Part shown: one piece after another, positions 16,974 through 26,242 of the stretch
How the letters are laid out: every line of letters starts with the position of its first letter
How positions within the stretch are numbered: the first letter of the stretch is position 1
From: ENR-C587 sp942493235
GTDB lineage: Bacteria; Bacteroidota; Ignavibacteria; Kapaibacteriales; UBA2268
DNA length: 64,000 nt
NCBI GenBank assembly: GCA_942493235.1
Contig: OW818676.1
Span: 1,736,001 to 1,800,000 of the forward strand
Direction of reading: 5' to 3'
Notes under the pieces: generated by a model
What the model was told of the DNA's origin: nothing
Databases searched by the model: none
What the model saw: the letters and a program-made list of their open reading frames with translations, nothing else
Position numbers and translations under genes: made by a program

Positions 16974-18257
16974 CATTATTATAAATGAATGTGAGTAAAC
17001 CCCTGTATTTGTAGTTATATTCATATAGTATGTTCCAGATGATAGGCTATCGGTATTGATTGTAATTTGTTTGTTATTGAGAATTGTCTCGTCAATTACT
17101 GAATTTACAACATTTCCGCTAATATCAGATAATTTAATAGACTTAATATGTTGCTCAATATTCAACTTTGTAATATTTAAATAAGTATAATCGACATCCT
17201 GAATAAAATTGAAATATTGATTTGAGTTTTCCTTTACAGATACATTGCCAAACCGTGCGTTTAGCATAATCAAAGTACTGATAGCTATATATTTCATGTC
17301 CTTAGAAATAGAAATAGGTGCAACGTTCCCTTCAAGATTATAATTATAAGCAACTTTCCCGTCATTTGTATTAATTAGATAAATATTATATCCTGAAAAA
17401 GCCATAAAATTACCATCAGAGCTTAACTGATAACTTTCAAATTGAGCTGGTAAGTTTATGCTTCTCAATTCCGAGAATCCATTATTAGGATCCAAAACTT
17501 TAATACCGTCTTTATACCAATTATCACCATCGCCTTGATGACAATTTAAAACAAATAGTTCATCTTTTGTAGGAGAGAATAATGGATCAGAAAAATAACC
17601 ATTAATGGTTTTATATAAAGAGTCATTATCCAAATCATAGATAAAAAGTTCGGAAAATTTATTGTTATAGTAAGTCCTATTCCAAGTTGCTAATAAACGA
17701 CTATCTTTGCTAATAGAAAAATTATTAGTATATTTAATGGTATTTAATTTCTTTTTTGAATAATTATTATTAATATTTACACAGTAAATTCCATCAGGTA
17801 CGGTATTGTTATCATCAACTAAAATACTATAAATAAGCATTGAATCATTAGGAGTAAAAAGCACTTTTGTAATATTTGATGATGTTTTAACTTCTTCAAC
17901 AACGATTTCATGATTTGTTTCCAAATCCCAAATAGAGATTTTAGATAGTGGATTTGAATAATCGTAATCAACAGTTGCAACTGCAAGTTTAGAGCCTGTA
18001 CTGTTAAAATCAATTGCATTAATAATACCATGACCATCAGTATTAATAAGTGTATCAAGAGGTTCTCCTGTTAATACATTAACTAATATAACTCCAATAT
18101 TATCTTCTCCTATAGCCAATATTTGATTATTAGGATGGAAATCGTGTGCATACGCTTCGTAAGGCATACCCCAAATCATATTCTCTTCTGCCCTCAGCCC
18201 GCTTCTACCTGCCAGAATAATAGCAAAAAATAGTAAAAAACCGAATTTTCGTAACAT
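16968..18257 (-). CDS. Secreted WD40-like beta-propeller with T9SS sorting domain
   Basis: A 429-residue protein with an N-terminal signal peptide (basic start, FLLFFAIILAG core). The middle is a series of WD40-like blades, for example I-W-D-L-E-T-N-H-E and FTPNDSMLIYSI. The C-terminal 70 residues form a Por/T9SS type A sorting domain: a strand containing KLSDISGNVVNS, then L-S-S-G-T-Y-Y-M-N-I and a closing S-F-I-I-M-R. It would cross the inner membrane by Sec and the outer membrane by the type IX system. The substrate of the propeller is unknown. Confidence 0.8.
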   Translation of the reverse strand: MLRKFGFLLFFAIILAGRSGLRAEENMIWGMPYEAYAHDFHPNNQILAIGEDNIGVILVNVLTGEPLDTLINTDGHGIINAIDFNSTGSKLAVATVDYDYSNPLSKISIWDLETNHEIVVEEVKTSSNITKVLFTPNDSMLIYSILVDDNNTVPDGIYCVNINNNYSKKKLNTIKYTNNFSISKDSRLLATWNRTYYNNKFSELFIYDLDNDSLYKTINGYFSDPLFSPTKDELFVLNCHQGDGDNWYKDGIKVLDPNNGFSELRSINLPAQFESYQLSSDGNFMAFSGYNIYLINTNDGKVAYNYNLEGNVAPISISKDMKYIAISTLIMLNARFGNVSVKENSNQYFNFIQDVDYTYLNITKLNIEQHIKSIKLSDISGNVVNSVIDETILNNKQITINTDSLSSGTYYMNITTNTGVYSHSFIIMR

Positions 18258-18593
18258 AGAGTTACCCTTTCAAATTGTTAAAAAATATCAGGAATTTATT
18301 TTCCCGTGTGTTCTGGAATTTATTATTATAATTATTTGCTAATCGTTCATTAGCAACTTACAAATAAATAAAACACAATACAAATAAATAATCGACTTTT
18401 ATGAGTAAATCGCATTATTATTTGCTATAAAATATTAACGATTATAATTATTAAATTCAGCATATACTAAGTCCGGTATAATATGGGGTTTGGGGATAGG
18501 GAATTGGTTATATAATAATCTCCCTCCTAAGCAGAGCGGAGGAGGGAGATGGTAATTTCAATTACAAATTTATATTATGCTATTCTACATCAA
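18258..18593. other. Spacer with G-rich tract and hairpin
   Basis: This stretch is AT-rich except for a G-rich tract at 18484-18500 and a hairpin with arms CTCCCTCCT (18520-18528) and AGGAGGGAG (18540-18548). The hairpin loop contains the GCAGAGC phrase shared with the spacer after cdd. The hairpin may terminate the YfhO gene's neighbours or be a mobile repeat. No gene is seen. Confidence 0.6.
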
Positions 18594-20954
18594 TTATTTT
18601 TTCTTTTTCTCATAGAAGAATAATCCGAACGCTCCGCATAGGCTTACGATTAGAGTAATCAGCGAAATTGTAGAGCCTTTAGCAAATTCTGGCGATTCAT
18701 ATTTCATCTCTACTTTATGATCACCGGCTGGGAATTCAATAGCTCTGAAGCTGTAATTTGCAGGAATTACTTCTACCGGTTTGCCGTCTATATATGCTTT
18801 CCAGTCAGGATAATATATCTCGCTAAAGCAAAGAATTCCGGCTTTGTCTGAACTAACTTTATACTCAATAATATTATTCTCATATTTCAATACTTTTATG
18901 CTATGATTAACACTATCGGCAGATAGAGCCGGATAAGAAGTTGATAATTGCTTTTCTAATACTACTTCGTTTCTGAAATCAACTTTAGCTAACAATTCTG
19001 TATTATTTTTTTCTGCAGCAGCAACTAATTGAGTAGTAGGAATATATTGATATTTATAAACTAACCAAGCATTACCGAATGCGTTAGGGCGTTTTAGGAA
19101 AGCCAAGCCGCGAGCGACAGAGTCGATGCCTAATTCATATTTAACATTTTTCATATCTTTGCTAATAGCAGCAGAGGCAAGTGGAGCATTCATTCTATTG
19201 AGAATCAATGGGTTATAGCCTTCGGTAAGCATTATGTAATCAATCATTCCCTGATTGTCTTCCATAGGCTTTGCCATAGTCTGTCCTTTGTCGTTATATA
19301 ATCTCATGTTTACTCTAAAAACATCATTTGGATATTTAGGGGACAGAGTGTCTTTTAATTGCGGAGACTGAGTAAATACCGAAGTATAGAATACATTTGG
19401 GTCTGTGTCGATTTTATTGAAATCTGTGCCGGCACTGTATAAATCAAGGAATAATATCAAAGCGATAATCCCGCCGGAAATCAGTGGATTTATTTTAATT
19501 TTATTAGACATTAAAGCTAAGAATGCAATTAATAAAGTAATTCCGAATGCTATCATAGCATAACCATTAATTACTGATTTATATTCTTCAGGTGTATTGA
19601 AAGCATTGGTATAAACGCCCATTCCACCGAACAATGTAAATGCTAATACTATAGCCATTGATAATAATAGAAGTTTAAATGTCTTTTTGTCAGAATGATT
19701 ATTAAAGAGCATATCGAAGCCGAATCCGGCGGAAACAGAGAATCCGAGAATCAATATAAACATCATTCTGACAGGATTTCTGAACAATCCGAAGAAGGGC
19801 AGTTCATAAAATATATCGAATATAAATCCATTAGAGCCAAGAGCAAATAAAAAGGAGAATATGCTTAATGTAATCAATAATTTAGTATCATTGCGTTTGA
19901 ATCCGGCAATAAAACCGAAGAGCCCCAGAGCTACAATTGCTAAACCGAAATAAAATGAAGTTTCCCAATAAATATGCCCCATAGCTCCTTCTAAATGATA
20001 AGGAACTTTTTCGATATTGTTACCGGTACGAGACCCGAATAAATCGGGTACAAAAGCAGTAAATGCTTGCTTAAACTCTAACGAGCCTTCGGTTACGAAT
20101 TCGTAAGTCGAAGTACCTCTCTTAGAAAGCTCAACGTATTTACTTGACGGTAAATACTGAACCATAAAGATACCGGCAGCAATTACAACTGTTAATCCGG
20201 CAGAAATTATAGGATTAATAATCGCTTTCTTTTTATTTACATCAATTTTAATTCCGCTAAATAAATACCATAGGAATACGAAAAGTAAAATCAAGCCTTC
20301 GTATAATGACATTTGAGTATGACCGGAGAGCATTGAGCCGCCATAAATCAGACCTGAAATGATACCGCTTTTTATATCTTTATCTTTAACGCCTTTAATG
20401 AAGAACATAAGTACCAATGGGAACCAAGCCAAATGCTGGACAATCATCGGATGAATTGAGTGGCAAATCATCATCAGCGAGAATGAATAGCCGATAGCTC
20501 CAATAATTGACCCGATAGAGCTGGTCTTGAAATATCTTGACAGAAAATACATATTTATCTGAGAAATGAAGAAGTGCAAAATAATCATAAATTGAAGTGC
20601 TGAAAATGATAAATTACCGTTTGACCCGATAAATAGACTTAATAATCTGTTAAACGGATAGAAAAATCCTACTTGTAAATCAGCAAAAAATGGCATTCCG
20701 GAGAATGTAAACGGATTCCAGAAGGGAATCATTCCCTTGGCACCCTCTTTAGCTGCAAAATTCTGCAAAGGATAAACGAATCGCACTATATCCTCCCAGA
20801 AAAATCCATTTCCGGCTAAAATATTATAGAAAAATATCAGAGTAGTAACCGCAAATATCAGCAATACAATATATATAGGAATACTTTTAATAGGGATAGC
20901 TTGAAACTTTGGCTCAAGTTTGATTTCCATTTTTTTGTCGTTTTTCTTGCTCAT
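18594..20954 (-). CDS. YfhO-family multipass membrane protein
   Basis: A 786-residue integral membrane protein with about a dozen hydrophobic helices, then a soluble C-terminal region of about 230 residues, and a final membrane helix before a lysine-rich end (FYEKKKK). The first extracellular loop has NGFFWEDIVRFVYPLQNF and FWNPFTFSGMPFFADLQ, the signature of the YfhO family (GT-C-like fold). Members are thought to glycosylate wall or membrane components, but most are uncharacterised. ATG 20954, followed by S-K-K-N-D-K-K, is preferred over a start 36 bases upstream. It stands alone. Confidence 0.88.
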   Translation of the reverse strand: MSKKNDKKMEIKLEPKFQAIPIKSIPIYIVLLIFAVTTLIFFYNILAGNGFFWEDIVRFVYPLQNFAAKEGAKGMIPFWNPFTFSGMPFFADLQVGFFYPFNRLLSLFIGSNGNLSFSALQFMIILHFFISQINMYFLSRYFKTSSIGSIIGAIGYSFSLMMICHSIHPMIVQHLAWFPLVLMFFIKGVKDKDIKSGIISGLIYGGSMLSGHTQMSLYEGLILLFVFLWYLFSGIKIDVNKKKAIINPIISAGLTVVIAAGIFMVQYLPSSKYVELSKRGTSTYEFVTEGSLEFKQAFTAFVPDLFGSRTGNNIEKVPYHLEGAMGHIYWETSFYFGLAIVALGLFGFIAGFKRNDTKLLITLSIFSFLFALGSNGFIFDIFYELPFFGLFRNPVRMMFILILGFSVSAGFGFDMLFNNHSDKKTFKLLLLSMAIVLAFTLFGGMGVYTNAFNTPEEYKSVINGYAMIAFGITLLIAFLALMSNKIKINPLISGGIIALILFLDLYSAGTDFNKIDTDPNVFYTSVFTQSPQLKDTLSPKYPNDVFRVNMRLYNDKGQTMAKPMEDNQGMIDYIMLTEGYNPLILNRMNAPLASAAISKDMKNVKYELGIDSVARGLAFLKRPNAFGNAWLVYKYQYIPTTQLVAAAEKNNTELLAKVDFRNEVVLEKQLSTSYPALSADSVNHSIKVLKYENNIIEYKVSSDKAGILCFSEIYYPDWKAYIDGKPVEVIPANYSFRAIEFPAGDHKVEMKYESPEFAKGSTISLITLIVSLCGAFGLFFYEKKKK

Positions 20955-21275
20955 AATATAATTATCTAAGTTAGTTATAAAAAAATACAAATTTAACTAA
21001 TGCAGTTGAAATATCAGCAAATATTTTACATAAATTATTAGTCAGCTCCAAAAATTGTGGATTTTTATTATTCCCATTTCAACACGGAAACATCACAATC
21101 ATTTCGAGTTTTACTTGAAGTTAAATTGGGCTATCTAAAAAGTTTTATATTTGTCAAATCATATTTCGGAGGTACCTATTCAGCTTAGAATAATTTTAGT
21201 GGTAATGTCTTTACTGTAAGTCTTACCCATCAAAAGAAATCTAATCCCCAAAAATAATAGTAGTCTCGGCTTAGT

Positions 21276-22052
21276 TTATATTCTATTAATCAAATCATTA
21301 CAAAAGTAAAACAGGGAAATACCAGCAGAGACCGATAAATTCAGAGATTCAATCTCACCACCGCCTGCAATTATGAATTTGGTGTCTAAATTATCTTCAA
21401 TTTGTGGGCTGAGTCCTTTTGATTCATTTCCGAAGTATAATCCGAATTTTTCTGGAACAGATAGTTCGTTCATCTTTTGGCTTGCTTTAAGCGATGCACC
21501 GAATGATTGATGTTCAGGGTAGTAATTATGAACATATTTTATAATACTGTCAGTGTATTCGATATTCATTTTAAAAATTGCTCCCATACTAGAACGTACT
21601 ACTTTAGGATTGTATATATCAACCGAATCTTCGCTTAGCAGTACGTTCTTGATTCCAAACCAAAGGCATGTACGCAGAATTGTGCCTAAATTACCAGGGT
21701 CAGAAACCGATTCAAGGCAGACATAATTCTGAGTAATATCTAATTTATGTACTGGAATTTCTGCAATAGCTATTATATCTTGAGGAGTTTCTGCATCAGA
21801 TATTCTATTGAAAGTCTCATTGTCTGCAATTAATATTGTGTTAGAATTGATTCCTTTAATCAATTCTTCGGTTTCTGCACAAAAGTCTTTTCTTAAAATT
21901 ACAGCTTCGTATTTATATTCGGAATTGAAAAGCTCAAAGCATTGCTTTCTGCCTTCAACTAAAAATAAATTATAGTCTATACGAAATTTATTTTGTTTAA
22001 GTTTGGAATATTTCTTAACTTGATTGCTTGAAATTTTTCTGTCTATAGTCAT
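21276..22052 (-). CDS. TrmH/SpoU-family RNA 2'-O-methyltransferase
   Basis: A 258-residue SPOUT methyltransferase. The N-terminal domain (SSNQVKKYSKLKQNKFR) is the L30e-like substrate-binding module common in this family. The C-terminal knot carries motif 1 (SDPGNLGTILRTCLWFG), motif 2 (LYFGNESKGLSP) and motif 3 (SLNLSVSAGISLFYF). It would methylate a ribose in rRNA or tRNA with S-adenosylmethionine; the site cannot be told. It is divergent from the nucleoside phosphorylase across a 94-base spacer that must hold both promoters. Confidence 0.9.
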   Translation of the reverse strand: MTIDRKISSNQVKKYSKLKQNKFRIDYNLFLVEGRKQCFELFNSEYKYEAVILRKDFCAETEELIKGINSNTILIADNETFNRISDAETPQDIIAIAEIPVHKLDITQNYVCLESVSDPGNLGTILRTCLWFGIKNVLLSEDSVDIYNPKVVRSSMGAIFKMNIEYTDSIIKYVHNYYPEHQSFGASLKASQKMNELSVPEKFGLYFGNESKGLSPQIEDNLDTKFIIAGGGEIESLNLSVSAGISLFYFCNDLINRI

Positions 22053-22146
22053 AGTATCTATTTGTTTTATTTACTAACGAATTTAATTATTGTATTCAAA
22101 AAGACATAAAATTAAACAAAATATTTAATTAAAAATAGAAAAAATT

Positions 22147-23439
22147 ATGCTACCGGTACAAATTATACAAAAAAAAAGAAATAATCAGGAACTGTCTAAA
22201 GAAGAAATTCACTTTTTTATAGAGAATTTAATTAATGGCAATATTAGCAGTGCTCAAGCCGGAGCATTTCTGATGACATGCTTTATTAACGGATTGTCCG
22301 AGAAGGAAATATCATACTTGACATACTCAATGACTTATACCGGTGAGATGCTCAAGTATCCTAAGTCAACTAATCCGATTATCGATAAACATTCAAGCGG
22401 TGGGGTAGGAGATAAGATTTCGCTTTTATTAGTACCTATTTGCACTGCCCTTGGCATTGATGTACCGATGATATCCGGAAGGGGCTTAGGCCATACGGGC
22501 GGAACGCTTGACAAATTGGAATCAATTTCGGGCTTCAAAATCAAACTTAATGATGATGAAATTGCCAGATGCATGACTGAGTTAGGTGGCTTTATCATTG
22601 GTCAGTCGGCTACTATTGCCCCTGCCGATAAGATATTATATCAATTGAGAGATGTTACCGCTACGGTTGACTCTTATGGATTGATTACAGCCTCAATCCT
22701 AAGCAAGAAATTAGCTGAAGGGCTTTCTGCATTGGTTATGGATATTAAAGTTGGTGATGGTGCATTCATGAAAAATATTGAAATGGCAAAAATTTTCGGT
22801 AGGATAATTAAACAGACAGGACTTGAATTAGGGTTAAAAATGTGCGTTGTATATTCTGCCATGGATGAGCCGTTGGGGTACTATATTGGTAATTTTGCGG
22901 AAGTAATTGAAACCGAGCAATGCCTAAAAGGAATAATGCCAGACGATATCAAAGAGATTACATACAAATTAGCCGAACAGATGCTACTGCTATCCGGTAA
23001 GTATAATAGCTCCGAATCTGCTATTAATGCAATCAACGAAGTAATTAGTTCCGGAAAAGCTTTAGAGAATTTTTATAAATTTATAAAACTGCAGTCCGGA
23101 GATTTAGAAAAGTCCAAAACTGAATTTAAAAAGACTAAGTCATTTTTCTTCAAAGCTGACAGGACAGGTTATATTCATGAAATGGACGCTATGCAGCTCG
23201 GTATTCTTGGCATAATTCTAAAAGCAGGTAGAAAAAAAGAAGATGACATAATTGATTATTATGCTTCTATTATTTTAAAAGTAAAAGTTTGTGATTATGT
23301 AAACAGTGGAGATATAATATTGGAGATTTTATATAATTCTGATTTTGATGAAGCCGAAGTACTGAATATTTTAAATTCCGCTATAATTATAAAACCCGAT
23401 AAAGTCGAAAAGAAATCAGTTATACTCGGTATAGAGTAG
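22147..23439 (+). CDS. pdp: Pyrimidine-nucleoside phosphorylase
   Basis: A 430-residue enzyme that phosphorolyses uridine and thymidine to the free base and (deoxy)ribose 1-phosphate. The family signature SGRGLGHTGGTLDKLE is at about residues 112-127, preceded by DKHSSGGVGDKISL (phosphate site) and followed by a glycine-rich KVGDGAFM segment. An N-terminal helical domain and a C-terminal alpha/beta domain are both present and the length matches. The start ATG follows a very A-rich leader. It complements cytidine deaminase in pyrimidine salvage. Confidence 0.93.
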   Translation: MLPVQIIQKKRNNQELSKEEIHFFIENLINGNISSAQAGAFLMTCFINGLSEKEISYLTYSMTYTGEMLKYPKSTNPIIDKHSSGGVGDKISLLLVPICTALGIDVPMISGRGLGHTGGTLDKLESISGFKIKLNDDEIARCMTELGGFIIGQSATIAPADKILYQLRDVTATVDSYGLITASILSKKLAEGLSALVMDIKVGDGAFMKNIEMAKIFGRIIKQTGLELGLKMCVVYSAMDEPLGYYIGNFAEVIETEQCLKGIMPDDIKEITYKLAEQMLLLSGKYNSSESAINAINEVISSGKALENFYKFIKLQSGDLEKSKTEFKKTKSFFFKADRTGYIHEMDAMQLGILGIILKAGRKKEDDIIDYYASIILKVKVCDYVNSGDIILEILYNSDFDEAEVLNILNSAIIIKPDKVEKKSVILGIE

Positions 23440-23874
23440 AAAGTTCGTAAAGTTATAAAGTTCATAAAGTTCATAAAGTTGAAAGTTATAAAGTTCATAA
23501 AGTTTGTAAAGTTGAAAGTATCGTGTAAAAATGTTCTTTTCTTCCTACAGCGTTAGCTGTTGAATAATGGTAGCATAAAAGTGGCGGAAAATCTTTTAAC
23601 CTCACCCAAACCCTCTCCAAAGGAGTGGGCTTAAAGAGAATATTTGGATAATAAGAGCTGGTGTTTTGTAGCTATTTCTTCAAATTCCCATCCATTGGAG
23701 GGGTGGCATCGCGAAGCGATGACGGGGTGGTTCTTTTTTCGGGGTTCGGGGTTTGGAAAATAGGAATTAGGAAGTAGGAAATGATGCTTTTCTTCCAACA
23801 TCGTTAGATGTTGAATAATGGTAGAATGAATTTGGGAAGTTCGTATAGAAATAAGTATAGCACAGAATATGTGC
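23440..23874. repeat. Spacer built of simple repeats and hairpins
   Basis: 23440-23520 is a degenerate tandem array of a ten-base unit (AAGTTCATAA). Two small hairpins with the same CGTTAG loop lie at 23545-23562 (arms CTACAG/CTGTTG) and 23796-23813 (arms CAACAT/ATGTTG), each followed by AATAATGGTAG. Between them are a CCCTCTCCAAAGGAG phrase, a CATCGC-GAA-GCGATG hairpin (23707-23721) with GGGGTGG, and a G-rich tract (23739-23757). All are typical of dispersed repeats in this group. No gene is seen. Confidence 0.8.
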
Positions 23875-24276
23875 TCATTTCACACCGTTATTTGAATATG
23901 GCTTTAGTGCCGAAATAATTGATAATGCATAATCGAAGCCGTTTTCAATTACTTTAACTCCATTAATACCGCCATAATATCCATCAAGATGTAAAATGGT
24001 ATAAGCATTATTCAAGTTATTTAAAAGTTTTTTATCAAGTTTAGCTAATTCTCTTTGATAGTAATCAATTGACTTCCTGCCACGTTTTTTAGGCACCCCT
24101 TTAATTTCAAATAAAAAATCCAATGCTTTTAAAATACCGGAGTATGCGGTTCCGCAAGCAGTTTTTACATATTTTTCATCTACGTAGAATTTGCCGTCCA
24201 GCCCGGCAAGTTTCAATGAATCGTTAGCATTATCAATATAACGCATAGCTTCTTTGTATGGGTCGTCTGATTTCAT
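23875..24276 (-). CDS. DUF5618 family protein, copy 3 in transcription order
   Basis: A 133-residue soluble, all-helical protein resembling DUF5618. Its core is EAMRYIDNANDSL, YVDEKYVKTACGTAYSGIL, an R-G-R-K-S-I-D-Y-Y-Q-R-E-L-A-K segment and LHLDGYYGG. The helical layout is HEPN-like in my reading, but I see no clear catalytic R-x(4-6)-H. It is the most promoter-distal of three tandem copies. Its protein is identical to copy 1, although the C-terminal codons carry clustered silent differences, so the amino-acid sequence is under constraint. Function is unknown. Confidence 0.8.
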   Translation of the reverse strand: MKSDDPYKEAMRYIDNANDSLKLAGLDGKFYVDEKYVKTACGTAYSGILKALDFLFEIKGVPKKRGRKSIDYYQRELAKLDKKLLNNLNNAYTILHLDGYYGGINGVKVIENGFDYALSIISALKPYSNNGVK

Positions 24277-24343
24277 AAAGTACCTAAATTTAAAATATCA
24301 TTTTTGAGTATTACGTTAAGTATAGTATATTATTTTGATGATT

Positions 24344-24745
24344 TTACTTCACACCGTTATTTGAATATGGCTTCAATGACAAAATAATAGATAAAGCACA
24401 TTCAAGGCCAGCTTCTACAACTTTCATGCTTTTAATTCCACCATAGTATCCATCGAGATGTAATACAGTATATGCTTCATTCAAGTTATTTAAAAGTTTT
24501 TTATCAAGTTTAGCTAATTCTCTTTGATAGTAATCAATTGACTTCCTACCACGTTTTTTAGGCACCCCTTTAATTTCAAATAAAAAATCCAATGCTTTTA
24601 AAATACCGGAGTATGCGGTTCCGCAAGCAGTTTTTACATATTTTTCATCTACATAGAATTTGCCGTCCAGCCCGGCAAGTTTCAATGAATCGTTAGCATT
24701 ATCAATATAACGCATAGCTTCTTTGTATGGGTCGTCTGATTTCAT
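24344..24745 (-). CDS. DUF5618 family protein, copy 2 (divergent C-terminus)
   Basis: The middle member of the triplet. The first 88 residues are identical to the other copies. The last 45 differ at about a dozen positions: a start of L-N-E-A-Y-T-V against L-N-N-A-Y-T-I, IKSMKVVEAGLECAL against INGVKVIENGFDYAL, and LSLKPYS against SALKPYS. The final YSNNGVK is shared. A sharp change from identity to divergence is what partial gene conversion or selection on the C-terminal helix would leave. It is separated from both neighbours by 67-base spacers that differ from each other at one position. Confidence 0.8.
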   Translation of the reverse strand: MKSDDPYKEAMRYIDNANDSLKLAGLDGKFYVDEKYVKTACGTAYSGILKALDFLFEIKGVPKKRGRKSIDYYQRELAKLDKKLLNNLNEAYTVLHLDGYYGGIKSMKVVEAGLECALSIILSLKPYSNNGVK

Positions 24746-24812
24746 AAAGCACCTAAATTTAAAATATCATTTTTGAGTATTACGTTAAGTATAGTATATT
24801 ATTTTGATGATT

Positions 24813-25214
24813 TTACTTCACACCGTTATTTGAATATGGCTTCAAAGCAGAAATAATAGATAATGCATAATCGAAGCCGTTTTCAATTACTTTAACTCCA
24901 TTAATACCGCCATAATATCCATCAAGATGTAAAATGGTATAAGCATTATTCAAGTTATTTAAAAGTTTTTTATCAAGTTTAGCTAATTCTCTTTGATAGT
25001 AATCAATTGACTTCCTGCCACGTTTTTTAGGCACCCCTTTAATTTCAAATAAAAAATCCAATGCTTTTAAAATACCGGAGTATGCGGTTCCGCAAGCAGT
25101 TTTTACATATTTTTCATCTACGTAGAATTTGCCGTCCAGCCCGGCAAGTTTCAATGAATCGTTAGCATTATCAATATAACGCATAGCTTCTTTGTATGGG
25201 TCGTCTGATTTCAT
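24813..25214 (-). CDS. DUF5618 family protein, copy 1 in transcription order
   Basis: This is the first of three tandem 133-residue genes, identical in protein sequence to the last copy. The 469-base repeat period is the 402-base gene plus a 67-base spacer. Upstream of this copy the spacer similarity stops after about 30 bases (near 25240), so its promoter region is unique and probably drives all three. The sequence is rich in K, Y and D with no signal peptide or membrane segment, so the protein is cytosolic. The function of DUF5618 is not known. Confidence 0.8.
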   Translation of the reverse strand: MKSDDPYKEAMRYIDNANDSLKLAGLDGKFYVDEKYVKTACGTAYSGILKALDFLFEIKGVPKKRGRKSIDYYQRELAKLDKKLLNNLNNAYTILHLDGYYGGINGVKVIENGFDYALSIISALKPYSNNGVK

Positions 25215-25306
25215 AAAGTACCTAAATTTAAAATATCATTATAAAATATGACGAATAGTATAATATATTATTTAAATAAGCTATTTATTTATTATATAAA
25301 TACAAA

Positions 25307-25334
25307 ACCTAACACAAGAAGACAAGTGTTAGGT
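25307..25334 (-). terminator. Terminator of the J-like/AhpD-like operon
   Basis: A 9-bp stem (ACCTAACAC, 25307-25315; matching arm 25326-25334) with a 10-base loop lies 23 bases past the stop of the J-domain-like gene. A T-rich run follows on the minus strand. Confidence 0.75.
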
Positions 25335-25357
25335 CGTATTATTAAAATTTTAAAATA

Positions 25358-26242
25358 TTAAGCTGAATAAGATGGTCTGAAATAACTTGACGAAGAATTA
25401 AATATTGAAGCTGATGGCTTAATTGGATTCGTCAAATTAGTAATCAACTTACTATTAAATTGAATTTTTCTTTCTACTTGGAATAATCTGTCGCGGAGCA
25501 TTCGTCTGCGGCGAGTAACCCAATTAGTATCGCCTAATTTTGTTTCTAAAGTAAATGGTTCGCGTTCTTTAAGCTTTTGAATTTTTCTTTTTTCGGAATT
25601 GATATTAATTTCTAATTCTTTAATATCTCTATTTAACTTAATTTCTTCGTTGATATGTTTTTCTAATAGAGGGTCCGGGCATAGAGTTTTTTTAAATAAT
25701 CTCAACCGAGAAATATCATTTGTTTTATAAGCATCTTGTACTGAATTCCAAAATCTACGGAAGTTTTCAGTATCTCCGGCTACGTCCGGATGCAGCTTTT
25801 TGACAAGTGAACGGTATAGCATAGGGATTTCATCTTGAATAGCAATATCGTCAATTAAATCGCTGTCGCAAATTGGTTCTGCATTTAAATCGTCGAATAA
25901 GCTGTTTTGCAAAGGTCTATTAAACATATTATTTCTAAATTCTCTATCTATTACCATATCAATAAATTCGAGAGTAGATTTGTTGATTCGCTCTCCCTTT
26001 TTAATCTTATGAGAGATTAGCTCGACCTTCCTCTGAAGCTCTTCCGAAGTTCTTGATTTTTGGTCTAATTCAATCTCAAGGTCTCCGAAAATTGCTTCGT
26101 ATAAAAATTCTAATCTGGGTTGCTGGATATTAATCATATCGTACCAATGGTCTAATAAATCAAGCAATTCCTGACGCATATCCTCTATGCGTTTGTTCAA
26201 TTCTTCTTTTCTTAGATTATAGTTCATGTTAAAATCGCTCAT
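25358..26242 (-). CDS. J-domain-like protein with coiled coils
   Basis: A 294-residue cytosolic protein. In the middle (about residues 140-190) is a J-domain-like helix pair with the key H-P-D motif, in SLVKKLHPDVAGD, followed by FRRFWNSVQDAYKTND. This is the part of DnaJ that stimulates Hsp70 ATPase. Flanking segments (about 1-110 and 200-270) are long charged helices likely to form coiled coils, including KLNRDIKELEININSEKRK. The tail is rich in S and P. It is not a standard DnaJ, because the zinc-finger and substrate domains are absent. Its start overlaps the stop of the AhpD-like gene by four bases. Confidence 0.75.
   Translation of the reverse strand: MSDFNMNYNLRKEELNKRIEDMRQELLDLLDHWYDMINIQQPRLEFLYEAIFGDLEIELDQKSRTSEELQRKVELISHKIKKGERINKSTLEFIDMVIDREFRNNMFNRPLQNSLFDDLNAEPICDSDLIDDIAIQDEIPMLYRSLVKKLHPDVAGDTENFRRFWNSVQDAYKTNDISRLRLFKKTLCPDPLLEKHINEEIKLNRDIKELEININSEKRKIQKLKEREPFTLETKLGDTNWVTRRRRMLRDRLFQVERKIQFNSKLITNLTNPIKPSASIFNSSSSYFRPSYSA

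Larger units (their letters stand above)
23875..25240 (-). repeat. Tandem triplication, period 469 bp
   Basis: Three gene-plus-spacer units lie head to tail. Spacers 24277-24343 and 24746-24812 are nearly identical, and most coding positions are identical across copies except the 3' third of the middle gene. The array is recent or kept alike by gene conversion. Confidence 0.9.

Noticed and set aside
23440..23520. CRISPR-like array of short repeats
   Set aside because: The unit is about ten bases, degenerate and without unique spacers; there are no cas genes. It is a simple tandem repeat.
23875..25214. Assembly duplication as the cause of the triplicate DUF5618 genes
   Set aside because: The copies differ at scattered silent sites, the middle one diverges over 45 residues, and the spacers differ, so they are real separate copies.
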